Assembly: GCA_949752735.1 (NCBI GenBank)
Contig: OX457037.1
Location: forward strand, 32,126,466-32,190,465
Origin: Lumbricus terrestris
Lineage: Eukaryota; Annelida; Clitellata; Crassiclitellata; Lumbricidae
DNA: 64,000 nucleotides
Direction of reading: 5' to 3'
Position numbers and translations under genes: made by a program. Shown here one piece after another: positions 13,165 to 24,236 of this stretch. The stretch's first letter is position 1, and each line of letters starts with the position of its first letter. The notes beneath the pieces were generated by a model that was not told the origin of the DNA, did not search any database, and worked only from the letters and a program-made list of their open reading frames with translations.

Positions 13165-13511
13165 CAGGGCTGTACTCAAGGGTATACGCAGGTATACGAC
13201 ATATACTGGCCTCCGGGAAAAAATTACAGCATATACTCACCTCAAAAAACGAGGGTACACGCGGGTATACAGCTTATACCCACCTCAGTAAGACCAAGTG
13301 GGTTCACGCAGGCAAAAATCATCGCGAATCACGCAGGAAAAAATCATGAAAGTAGAGCGCTTTACGCTGTTTTAAAGGTTTTCCGTGCGAAATATCAAGG
13401 CAAAAATCTTCGATGACTAAAAATAAAGGTCGTGAGAAATTTTTTCCAGAAAAGGTCGATTTTTTCCAGCAACAGCGTGTACTCACCTCAATATCTCTGA
13501 GTGCAGCTCTG
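13165..13511. mobile_element. hAT-like non-autonomous element with 8-bp target duplication
   Basis: Terminal inverted repeats are CAGGGCTGTACTC at the left and its near complement GAGTGCAGCTCTG at the right (11 of 13 match). They are flanked by identical 8-bp CTTGCAAG at 13157-13164 and 13512-13519. An 8-bp duplication plus CAG ends is diagnostic of the hAT superfamily. The interior is 347 bp with no transposase, so it was mobilised in trans. Internal short repeats (GGTATAC, ACTCACCTCA, CAGGCAAAAATC) are present. Confidence 0.85.
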
Positions 13512-13744
13512 CTTGCAAGGATCCTATGCTAAAATAATTAACATTAGTACATGAATGGATCAATTGTTGTATTTTACATGGTGTTATAAATACAACGTTC
13601 TTGGTCCAATAGGAATAAAAATCTACTCACGACGTGTGGTCATTTGGATGAGATATGCAAATGTACCAACAACTCGTCTTTGATTATATGGAAGTCGTAT
13701 AATATATACAGTGCTTTTTTACTTCAACACAGGTCAGCTATGAC

Positions 13745-13748
<4 letters not shown>

Positions 13749-13801
<53 letters not shown>
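13749..13801. repeat. (TA)n microsatellite
   Basis: More than 25 uninterrupted TA units. Confidence 0.95.
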
Positions 13802-13952
13802 CGCCATATAAATATAATCCTATATATTATATTGCCCCTGTGCAAAAGAAGGTTTTATCCATCATCCTGAAACAACTTGAACTCTGTCAGTTATAGAACA
13901 ATGGTCCAAACTTCCTGTGTCTTTTTCCAGCTGGAAACCATTTGTACCCCAG

Positions 13953-14421
13953 AATACCACAAGTACCACATTGAATAGCACAAGTACCACATTGAATACC
14001 ACAAGTACCACATTGAATAGCACAAGTACCACATTGAATAGTACAAGTACCACATTGAATAGCACAAGTACCACATTGAATAGCACAAGTACCACATTGA
14101 ATACCACAAGTACCACATTGAATAGCACAAGTACCACATTGAATACCACAAGTACCACATTGAATACCACAAGTACCACATTGAATACCACAAGTACCAC
14201 ATTGAATACCACAAGTACCACATTGAATACCACAAGTACAACATTGAATAGCACAAGTACCACATTGAATAGTACAAGTACAACATTGAATACCACAAGT
14301 ACCACATTGAATACCACAAGTACAACATTGAATACCACAAGTACCACATTGAATACCACAAGTACCACATTGAATACCACAAGTACCACATTGAATAACA
14401 CAAGTACCACATTGAATAGCA
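13953..14421. repeat. 21-bp minisatellite, about 22 copies
   Basis: Unit CACAAGTACCACATTGAATAC with C/G/A/T variants at the last positions. Because 21 is a multiple of 3, several frames stay open on both strands (TSTTLNS on plus). This is not evidence of coding, since all frames are equally open. Confidence 0.95.
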
Positions 14422-14810
14422 TTCGTCAAAGAGCCTGAACCATTCATTTCACTCATAAACCAAAGACTGGCATCATTCACATAATATAAGACAGACTCAA
14501 CTCCTCCGGGACTTATGGAACTAATACACAGGCAAGAAAGTCAGCCAGGTGAACTGGAGGAACCCTAGAAGACCTGTTGCCAATGTTATTGCAGTTGCTG
14601 CTGCTGCTGCTGATGTTGTTGCGGCAGGATCAGCAGATGATGATGATGAAGATAAAGATATCTTGCAGAAACAAAATCAGTCAAATACCCAATTGCATTC
14701 ACCATAAACACATCAATGTATAAATTGTAGCCTATATGTATATAAGAGCACATGCCATGGGTGTAAACTAGTATTTGTGTTCGTCTGTGTGTCTGCATGT
14801 GCGCATTTGC

Positions 14811-14956
<146 letters not shown>

Positions 14957-15119
14957 AGAATGATAAATACACACAATATGCATAGACCATTATACAAACA
15001 TTACCACTGTCCGTCCTGTCCGACCCTACTATGATCAATCATTGGTTCACCCATGCCACCAATCAGTAGCCGCATCAAAAGCTGGCTGGCGACCAAGATG
15101 AAGATGATGGCAATTGTAG

Positions 15120-15735
15120 GGATGATGAGGTATGAGGAGGAAGCAAAGGTTATGAGGAGGAGGACGACGACGAAGAGTAGTAGAAAAAACGAGGAGGAGG
15201 AGGAGGAGGACAATGAGGAGGATGATGACGAGGAGGAAGAGGACTATGAGGAGAAGGACGAGAATGACGAGGAGGAAGAGAAGGACGAGGAGAACAAGGA
15301 CGAGAAGGAGGAGGACAAGGTCCTTGTCACAAGGAGGAGGACGAAGAGAACCAGGATGAGGAGGAGAACAAGGACAAGGAGAATGAGGAGAACAAGAAAG
15401 ACAAGGAGGAGAATCTAAAGACGAGGAGGGTGATGATGAGGAGGAGGAAGAGGACGAGGACAAAAAGGAGAACAAGGAGAATGAGGACGAGGAGAACCAG
15501 GATGAGGAGAAGAACGAGGACAAGAACAAGGAGGAGAAGGAGGAGGAGAACGAGAAGAGCTAGGACGAAAACGAGGATGAGAACAAGGAGGAGAACGAGG
15601 ACGAGAAGGAGGAGGACAAGGAGAATGAGAACGAGGAGAACCAGGATGAGGAGGAGAACGAGGACAAGGAGGACGAGGAGCAGGAGGACAAGGAGAACGA
15701 GGAGGAGGAGCATGAAGAGGAGGAGGAGATAAAGA
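15120..15735. repeat. Long polypurine tract of (GAG/GAC/AAG) repeats
   Basis: About 600 bp of almost pure purine on the plus strand, built from GAGGA, GACGAG and AAGGA units. Open frames here are low complexity (E/D/K/R-rich or L/S-rich), so no gene is called. Confidence 0.9.
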
Positions 15736-16404
15736 AGGAAGGAGAACAGAAGCTAAACATAACGGACACATGCCCCCAGTTAGAGTCACACTTAGGTATA
15801 GTTATAGGCATAGATAAACTGACAGATAAGACCTTATGAAGCAGTTGCACTCTGTGAACTTATACGCAAAGATAAACATGAATGAAAGACTTCCGAACAA
15901 TGATTCTAAATTATCTCAGGGTCCATAAAAATGGCAATAAACCAAGAAACAGCTTAAGTGTATAGAGCGTATAACTAGCCAAGCTGCTCCACCCATCTGC
16001 CCACCATTACTCCTGACTCCTTCGAAATGGAAAGATCAATGCCCCCAGAAGATTGGAGGAGGAAGACAAAAAGCATGAAACGGTCATTAATCAGCCATTG
16101 AAGAACCACATACTGTATACAATTTGTAGGAAACTAATGCGTCAATCCAGCTAAGTTATACACTCTGCCTATAGCTAACCTATCTGAAAAAGGCTTCTAT
16201 AACTTCCGAAGGTGTCTCCCTGCGTAATTAGCAGAGACAAGATCAAGTGAAACGAACTCAAGGAGCATTTACAACACACAGCCTATACTAAAATCCATTC
16301 TTAATGAAACTCATTTGACTGTCAAATACAAATGCTATCAAGTAACAGTGACGACTCTCTAGGAACGCCTACTTTTATCTCCAATCACAGTCTCATTTCT
16401 GAAA
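15736..16404. other. Non-coding stretch
   Basis: No supported feature. Confidence 0.4.
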
Positions 16405-16512
16405 AACTCCGCCACTGGTTGCACTCTGCCAGTGCCAGTCCAAAGCCTGGATAAAAGGAGGAGGGCGACACTAATCATCTTTGATATGGCAGTGTCGTTA
16501 AACATGTAATGT
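16405..16512 (+). repeat. Dispersed repeat C, copy 2
   Basis: Closely matches 7674-7786, including GCCAGTGCCAGTCC, GGAGGGCGACACTAATCATC and GGCAGTGTCGTTAAACATGTAA. Confidence 0.8.
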
Positions 16513-17049
16513 CAAGTAATTTATCAAATCCTGCTTTCAAATCTCAAACCGCTCTGAAGCTGTACACACAGAGCTGTGGTGGCACAAACATGAATCAACC
16601 TTTTTCCAGACTTTTCTTTTGGAGCGCCATCAGCACATAGTTCAATGACAACTAACTATGTGAAAAAAGACACAAAATGAGAGAAGGCAGAAGAACTTCC
16701 TGCAAAAGATAACCAGCAGTACAGCATCATCAGTGGAGTCTAGAATGATTTATGTTTCCCAATCATGTCAAGTCCAATGTGGTGTGCTTTGAACAAAGCA
16801 ATTCCCCAACGAACAACCTACACTGTCATCATTCAACGCGTCTGACTTCCACATAATCACTCGCTCTCTTCTTCGCCTCACAGATTTCATCTACATAACT
16901 GCACGCTTCCACATGTATATGCATTGCACACACTTGGTGCTCGTATTCTAGCTGATGAAAATCGGCTTTAGCGTTCTACATAGCACCAAGCTATAGCTAG
17001 CTGTCTTTTGTACAGAGCTCTTCCTGTTGAAATCTTTAATCCCTGCAAT

Positions 17050-17215
17050 CAGGGCTTAAAGTGTGGCTGGACGGTCATGGACGGCGTCCATGCACTTGCT
17101 TTAAAATCTGAACGCAGCCCTGCCACTTATTGGCCAGCACAGCCTGGAAAGGTAATGAGCGTCCAGGCACTTCTTTTGGAAAGGTAATATAAGGGGCGCC
17201 CAGGCACTTATTTTC
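17050..17215 (+). mobile_element. hAT-like small element, truncated copy of the one at 55002
   Basis: Starts CAGGGCTTAAAGTGTGG and contains GGACGGCGTCCATGCACTT, TTGGCCAGCAC and two copies of a CCAGGCACTT block. The reverse of this is at 55002-55180. Flanks CCTGCAAT (17042-17049) and TCTGCAAT (17216-17223) form a 7-of-8 match. The 3' terminal bases are lost relative to the other copy. Confidence 0.7.
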
Positions 17216-17223
17216 TCTGCAAT

Positions 17224-18518
17224 GCCTCCTACAATCGACTAAGTATCTGTAATTATATGCAGTGTTAATAAAGTCCTCTTTCATTGGCACACAGGGATTC
17301 GAAATGGACAACTAATGCATTATATTTTAATCAATTAAATTATCATCAATTAACTAATCAATCAATTAGACAAAGGGTTAATTCTAATTATAATCGATTA
17401 ATTAGCCGTTGACCATGCTAATTCTAATTCTATATGATTAGCAATTTTTAGCTAATTCTAATCGCAAAAGATTAGCTGTTTGATTAGATCAACTTCCATG
17501 ATAAAATTTGCTTCTCGCAATGGCTGTGAAGGTGACTAGCAATAGAAATTTAACATCCTGAATTTGCTCGAATGTTTTGTACTGATATCGAGACAAAAGT
17601 GATATTAGAAGGAAAAGCAAAATTAATTGGAAGCCAGCTTAATTATCTTGAAACTTCACTAGTCACATGTGTCAACATGAATTAAAAGTTGACTGCATGG
17701 GGCTTCAGCTAATTTTCTAATTGCTAACTGATTATCAACTGCTAATTCAAATTCTAATATATCCAATACAAGGTCTTGCTCATTCTAAGTCAAACCAATT
17801 AGCAAATAATTTCAGTAGCTAATTCTAACTGAATAGCAATTCTACTAATGATGCCCATCTCTGGCAGGTACCAGCAAGTGCAGGCCTATATAGATCACAA
17901 TCACAATGCATAGCTGTCCCGGCTACATACCAATTATAGACACCTAAAATGAATGAATAAATAAGCTATTCATATTCATGACTGTGATAAATGTCATGTG
18001 CAGGCAGTTAAGCCTGCAATCAGAATGGACTGAAAAGGAGGCAGTGCACACATCATAACCCACACACATCACCATCAATGAATGAATAGCCTCTTGTTCC
18101 GACTAGCCAATGAGAGACAGCAATAATAATCTACCTGTCATTCTCTCTATAGGTCTGAACAGGAATCAATCTGTCACTCGAAGAAAGCATCAACATCACG
18201 AGAATCCTAGTCGGCAACAAGAGACACACACGTGTTCAACGTGTTCAAGGCAACAACGAATCTAAGCCAAATGCAATTTCCAACACTCACCCAAACGACC
18301 TCCCCGTCGTATGGGGGGGGGGGGGGGGGAGTGAGGGGCACCCACACTACATCAGAAATTTGGCAGCATAATACTCTATCAGCATGGACACTGATTTGGA
18401 GGATTCAAGACATCTTATTGCCTGGAACTCACTTTTAAGCAGAGTTCGAGCATAATTTTCTCATCATTGCTGTACTAAATTATGCAGAGGATACCAAGAA
18501 AATTAAGACTCGCAGCTG
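17224..18518. other. Non-coding stretch rich in TAATT motifs; G run at 18310-18329
   Basis: 17330-17860 is dense in ATTAGCTAATT/TTCTAATT-like words, consistent with an old degenerate AT-rich repeat. A run of about 19 G lies before 18330. No genes supported. Confidence 0.45.
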
Positions 18519-18715
18519 AGCCTGGGAGCGTGTTCGGTGCCTACACTGCCTTGAAGCTGGAAGGTTGCGGGTTCGAATCTACCTCAAGCTACCGTGTAGA
18601 GACCCTGACCAAGTCCTTCACTCGCAATTGCTCATGCGCTTCAGCGTTCAGTGTCTGTGCTGTAGTCGGGAGTACCTCTGAGTAAAAATCTTAATGGGGC
18701 ACTGAAACAAGTGCT
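18519..18715 (+). mobile_element. tRNA-derived SINE (family A), plus-strand copy
   Basis: B-box-like GGTTCGAATCT at 18570-18580. The body CAAGTCCTTCACTCGCAATTGCTC and the tail GGGAGTACCTCTGAGTA...GGGGCACTGAAACAAGT align along their full length with the copy at 44736. Confidence 0.8.
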
Positions 18716-19035
18716 CATACATACATACAATACAAAAAATACATACATACATACATACATACAATACACAAAATACATACATACATACCCTCTGGCTTAG
18801 TCATCACCGCACTCTCTGGCTTAGCCATCACCGCACCCTCTGGCTTAGCCATCACCACACCCCCTGGCTTAGCCATCACCACACTCTCTGGCTTGGCCAT
18901 CACCACACTCTCTGGCTTGGCCATCACCACATACATACATGCATACATACATACATACATACATACATACATACATACATACATACATACATACATACAA
19001 TACATACATACATACAATACATAAAATACATACAT
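18716..19035. repeat. (CATA)n microsatellite interrupted by six 24-bp minisatellite units
   Basis: CATA repeats at 18716-18788 and 18930-19030 flank about 6 copies of the unit GCTTAGCCATCACCRCACTCTCTG. This is the same unit as the large array at 20400. Confidence 0.95.
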
Positions 19036-19825
19036 ATGTGCATGTGCAGCACTGCAGCCAGTCCTTCAAACATGCAATCCTTAGCAGTGATTAGTCTTTT
19101 GTCATTTAATGATGACATCATCCAATAGCGAAGAACATGATCCAATAAATAAACAATAATGATGATAATAACAACAACGCAAATAATAGCAACAATAATT
19201 ACCTCCATGGTTCAGCTTCCACGAGAAAGTCAGACAATGAAAACGTGCTTGCCGATGATATGAGTAATAAATCCTATCACATTTCATAATAATAATAATG
19301 GTAATTGCCAATAATAAAACCGACCATGACCAACAACAGATGTCTAGCCGGGCATTCAACGTTAAACCACCAGCCAAGCGGAGGACAGCGAGTACCAGTC
19401 CTCTAACAGACAGCCAGTACCAGTCTATCTAACGGACAGCCAGTACCAGTCTTAACGTCTTTCTTATTCACTTCGGCCAATCACCCAACATATTTTATAG
19501 GCCAATAAAATGTTTTCATTGCTGCCTTTCAACAAACTGCCGACGATGATTCAACAAAATTACACAGCTCTATTGAACGAAGCAACAAATACGACGACAG
19601 GAAATGTGACGTAATGCGTGAAGCTGTTGCTTTAATGTCTAGTGTGCAATCATACTGAACAATGTATTTATATCGGACAAAAACATGTGCACTGAATGTC
19701 ATAAAAACCATGCAGACTTTATCAGATATTACAACTAGAGGCTTATCGGCAAATGGTTATTTTGCTTTATCATCTGAAACAAACTGATGTGTACATAGCG
19801 ATTGTTTATCAATTTTTACCCCCTC

Positions 19826-19896
<71 letters not shown>

Positions 19897-20399
19897 AGTC
19901 CAGTAATTGATGATGTGGCATGGAATTGGTACACAATTCAATATATATATACACAGTAATACAGTAGTTTGTGAAGGATTCCAAGCATAGTTCAGTAATT
20001 GGCGATAAGAAGGAGAATTGATAAGCAACTGCTGTTTACACACCAGTCCTGTCGGATTCCAGTATTACTTTAATTCTTATGCTTGCCTTAATCAGAAGCA
20101 GATTATTCTGGCTGTCTTGTCACACACACACACAGCATGGAGCGTTTACTATGAAACATTGCACCACACAATCCATTATAAAAAATGTAGAAACCAAGCT
20201 CAGATTTGACAGGGCCCCTCTGCACTAGCAACGGATCTGTGTGCTGCCACTCAGCCATGGTATTAGATGTCAGCCGCCCTCAGACCTCAGACTTCTTTTT
20301 CTTATAAATATACCCTCCTCCCATATTCACCTCACTTCATTTGCCTCTCATTCTTTGATGCCATTCAGCTCTAATCTTAAGACTCGTCTCTCCTTTCAG
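19036..20399. other. Non-coding stretch with (TA)n at 19828-19892
   Basis: ACGTTAAACCACC near 19360 followed by three GCCAGTACCAGTCT repeats to about 19450. A (TA)n tract lies at 19828-19892. No genes supported. Confidence 0.45.
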
Positions 20400-21053
20400 C
20401 TTGCTTAGCCATCACCACACTCTCTGGCTTAGCCATCACCAAACTCTCTGGCTTAGCCATCACCACACTCTCTGGCTTAGTCATCACCACACTCTCTGGC
20501 TTAACCATCACCACTCTCACAGGCTTAGCCATCACCACATTCTCTGGTTTAGCCATCACCACACTCTCTGGCTTAGCCATCACCACACTCTCTGGCTTAG
20601 CCATCACCGCACTCTCTGGCTTAGCCATCACTACACTCTCTGGCTTAACCATCACCACTCTCACAGGCTTAGCCATCACCACACTCTCTGGTTTAGCCAT
20701 CACCACACTCTCTGGCTTAGCCATCACCACACTCTCTGGCTTAGCCATCACCATGCTCTCTGGCTTAGCCATCACCACACTCTCTGGCTCAGCCATCACC
20801 ACATTCTCTGGCTTGGCCATCACCATGCTCTCTGGCTTAGCCATCACCACGCTCTCTGGCTTAGCCATCACCACACTCTCTGGCTTAGATATCACCACAC
20901 TCTCTGGCTTAGCCATCACCACACTCTCTGGCTTAGCCATCACCACACTCTCTGGCTTAGCCATCGCCACACTCTCTGGCTTAGCCATCACCACTCTCTG
21001 GCTTAGCCATCACCACACTCTCTGGCTTAGCCATCACCACACTCTCTGGCTTC
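20400..21053. repeat. 24-bp minisatellite, about 27 copies
   Basis: Unit GCTTAGCCATCACCACACTCTCTG with scattered point variants and one variant type (CTCACAG) recurring at 20516 and 20660, which shows higher-order duplication. Period 24 keeps frames of about 200 codons open on both strands (MAKPESVV repeats on minus). I regard these as repeat artefacts. Confidence 0.95.
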
Positions 21054-21277
21054 TCCGTTCTTTGATCTGCAACCTGGCTTCTTCAATCGATCACGATTTC
21101 TTATTGCATTTTCACTGGACACCACATGTCGCCATAGATTGATATCTTCCGCAGAATCATGATTAATGGTGCCACAGAAATCATCAAATTAGATTAGATT
21201 AGATAGATTAGATTATAGCAGGTGGTCAGTCAGTCCTCTCCTTCACCACCTGATCTTTCAATCAACAGTGAGTCGTC

Positions 21278-21315
<38 letters not shown>

Positions 21316-21721
21316 TAACAATTTCTATGGTACCACAACACAGCACATCGCGTTACAATGGTGCATATAAGAAGACAATCAGTCAGAGACAAGACACGCA
21401 CTCTGACAGTTAGTATAAAAATTTGTCAGCTGAACTTAATGGGACACAGGTAACATAGAATTATCAAACAATCTTTCTGTCAGGCAGAGATTTGAACCAC
21501 CGCATGCTGACAGTCAACCATCCTAAGCACACGACTACCACACAACCCACAAAATAAATACCAGCATTTAAATCAGATAATTATACCAAAAAATAATAAT
21601 CAGAATGAAGCTACTCTTACGTTTATTCCATGTCTGTACACCAAAATGCGGAAAGCAATTCGTCAATTAAAGAATATTCTCAACTTATATACATTTATCT
21701 TACTTATTTTAGAGCAGGGCG

Positions 21722-21814
21722 CAGGGTTTAAAGTGGGTGGGAGCGCGTGGGAACGGCGTTTCCACTGCTCACATTTAGCGTTCCCACTGCTCACTCAAAC
21801 CACTTTAACCACTG
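21722..21814. mobile_element. Very short hAT-like element (93 bp)
   Basis: Left end CAGGGTTTAAAGTGG, right end CCACTTTAACCACTG (near-perfect inverted repeats). Flanks GCAGGGCG and GTAGGGCG match at 7 of 8 bases. The middle has a repeated TTCCCACTGCTCAC block. Confidence 0.7.
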
Positions 21815-21822
21815 GTAGGGCG

Positions 21823-23792
21823 ACTGATTGACGATTACCACATCATGTAATGTAACGTTCACATTGTTCAGCCACCCTCAATACACTACACAAGGGTCAC
21901 AGCAACATTCTAAGCTCACAAAAGTTCAGACGGATAACCCCAGCAAACCCCACAAGAACCGTATACTGCCGAATTCAGACTGCCATGGAAAGTGCTCGGT
22001 TAGAAGCATGATCCCGGGAGGTGCCATTTATAAACTGACCGCTACTCGACGACTGACAGGTAATACGGTCTTCCGCAATGGACTCGTTTATTGCACGGCC
22101 CTCCTCTGTGCACGCCAGCAATGCATTCTCATCTAACTGATTTCCGCCCTATGTCACAATTCCAACATCAACTCCGAGATATCCTTAGAGCCCGGAGTAG
22201 GAGTAGGAGTCGGAGGTTCCCCACAACTCGCCCACTCCCCGTACCTATAGACTGCATTGTGTAGTTGGTATTTGTTCAGCTTTACGGCACGCCGGGGACA
22301 AAATCAATTTTCCGAATGGGGCTCGTGAACCGACGACATCAAGGGGCCCCTGAATGCAAAAACACTAAACAACCAACACACGCCTCATAACACCGCAGCA
22401 TATTCGGTTTGCTTGATCGAGGTACGATCCGGAGAGGCAGCGGCGGCGGCGATCATAGTGGTTACAACTAAATCCGTATTGATCACAAACTGTTCCATGC
22501 ATCCATCGTGTGATCTGCCGCCGTAATGCCACGGTGGCCAAGTTGCTTGCCCGACTGCCATCAGACTGCTATGGTGCTGGGCACTTAGCACGACAGATCA
22601 ATACCCAATAGTGGCAAAACTGGATAGCATTGTAAATTCTGCGTTCGAGTCGAAGTATAGTGCATGGGAAAGCGTATAAATCGGAAGCAAGGCATTTTCC
22701 AGTTTCAATTCGGGGTCTAGAATGATCCATTCGGAAGTAACCAAAAATGATGGTGAAAATTTTTATGAAAAAATCTCTTCGTAGTCCTCACTCCTCTCTG
22801 GCTGCAAGCTATAAAAAAATTGCAAGCTCAATGTGTGTGTGTTTGCGTTCGTGTGTGCGTGTGCATGTGCGTGCATGCATCTGGCAATTTATATAGTGCC
22901 TTTCAAAAGCAGCACAAAGGTAAAAAAAAGCACGGCTGTGTAATCACAGCGACAATGAGGATGATTTTTTCTTAACATCAAATATTTAATCAAGCACTGA
23001 TGAATAAACGACGTTTCAAACCACTCAACCTCCCATCAGTCCAGCGTCATTTCTCTTCGCAAAGACAGCTAATGCCTTTAAGAGTTCAAGAGGAAAATGA
23101 GTGATATATATATATGTATATATATATATAAGTCATTATCAGCTACGGATATATATATATATCCGTGGAGGCAAATGCTGATGCAATAAAGAGGCGATCC
23201 GCGGCAATGGCTTTTACAAATAGAGATGATCTGATTGGAATGATCTGATGAAGAAGAGAAGTGCAATTTGGTTGATGGTGATTGACAAAGACAGGACATT
23301 CAGGAAGGCACTGGAAAATGACACCAACGTTCATAACACGCATGAAGCACACTAGAAAGGATCTGAATGTAAACCAGAACATCCTAGGTCTACCGTCAAA
23401 GCCTGCAGATCTGACAGACAAGTCCACATTGCGCACTGACATCTGAAGCCATACTAAACAAAGAAAACTCATACAGACTGAAGTGGCCATAATAATAGCA
23501 TCACTGACATTCATTATCACCAGTGCGTAGTGCAGTGGGCCATTTAAATCAGTCAATAACACCATTTCTTGCACTACCAAACGCATATCTACTGCATATC
23601 TATAGTATCCTATGCAGGGTGTTTGTCAGAGGTAATACGGATTACCAACTGTATAAACCGTTACCCTTGGCAACACAGAATTATATGCAACAGCTTAGAA
23701 TGGATGGATCAGTTGTTGAAGGTTCTGTTGAAAACTCTTCTTAGAAGACTCTTTGTTTGCCATGGCCTCCTGGCTGTTGTTCACACCAGCAG

Positions 23793-23823
<31 letters not shown>

Positions 23824-24126
23824 GCACACACACACAGCTTCAACCTCCTACCACTGTGCATGCCCTCAGGCACTGACACAAGACAATGTTGACTATTAGC
23901 AAACCCATTAACTGTATTAAAGCTGTGGATGATCTATCTCATGATAATTCAATGCCACTGAGGCAGAACATACTCTGTATGAGCTGCTTTTAACAACTGC
24001 AATTATTCTGGGCTCTTAAAGCAGGCAATTAAACCTAGGAACAGAATAAAATATAGAACACTGTATCTGAGTAGATTAGTAGCAGCTTTTAGCAAAGTCT
24101 GTAATTATGTTGGACTCATAAAGCAT
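21823..24126. other. Non-coding stretch; short hairpin at 23150-23166 and (CA)n at 23791
   Basis: A perfect short palindrome ACGGATATATATATATATCCGT lies at about 23146-23166 next to a (TA)n tract. (CA)n with GCAC lies at 23791-23836. A 147-codon minus-strand frame at 23143-23586 has no recognisable domain. Confidence 0.45.
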
Positions 24127-24236
24127 GCAATCAAAACGAAGAACAGCAAAAGCAATCAAAACGAAGAACAGCAAAAGCAATCAAAACTAAGAACAGCAAA
24201 AGCAATCAAAAAATAAGAGCAACAAAAGCATGACAA
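24127..24236. repeat. 25-bp tandem repeat, about 4 copies
   Basis: Unit GCAATCAAAACGAAGAACAGCAAAA, decaying at the right end. Confidence 0.9.

Noticed and set aside
13862..14480. Open frames of 170-197 codons (TSTTLN mucin-like, GIQCGTC-like)
   Set aside because: The 21-bp minisatellite keeps several frames open on both strands at once, which is an arithmetic effect.
15047..15850. Long L/S/R/E-rich frames over the purine tract
   Set aside because: Low complexity, open in many frames, no domain.
18716..21053. CRISPR-like array (regular 24-bp repeats)
   Set aside because: There are no unique spacers; units are contiguous tandem copies, and the genome is eukaryotic.
20377..21142. Open frames of about 200 codons with MAKPESVV or LAITTLSG repeats
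   Set aside because: The 24-bp minisatellite explains openness in both directions; no unique flanking protein sequence.
23143..23586. 147-codon minus-strand frame of normal complexity
   Set aside because: No recognisable motif, no splice signals at fitting places, and the C-terminal end runs into a TA repeat.
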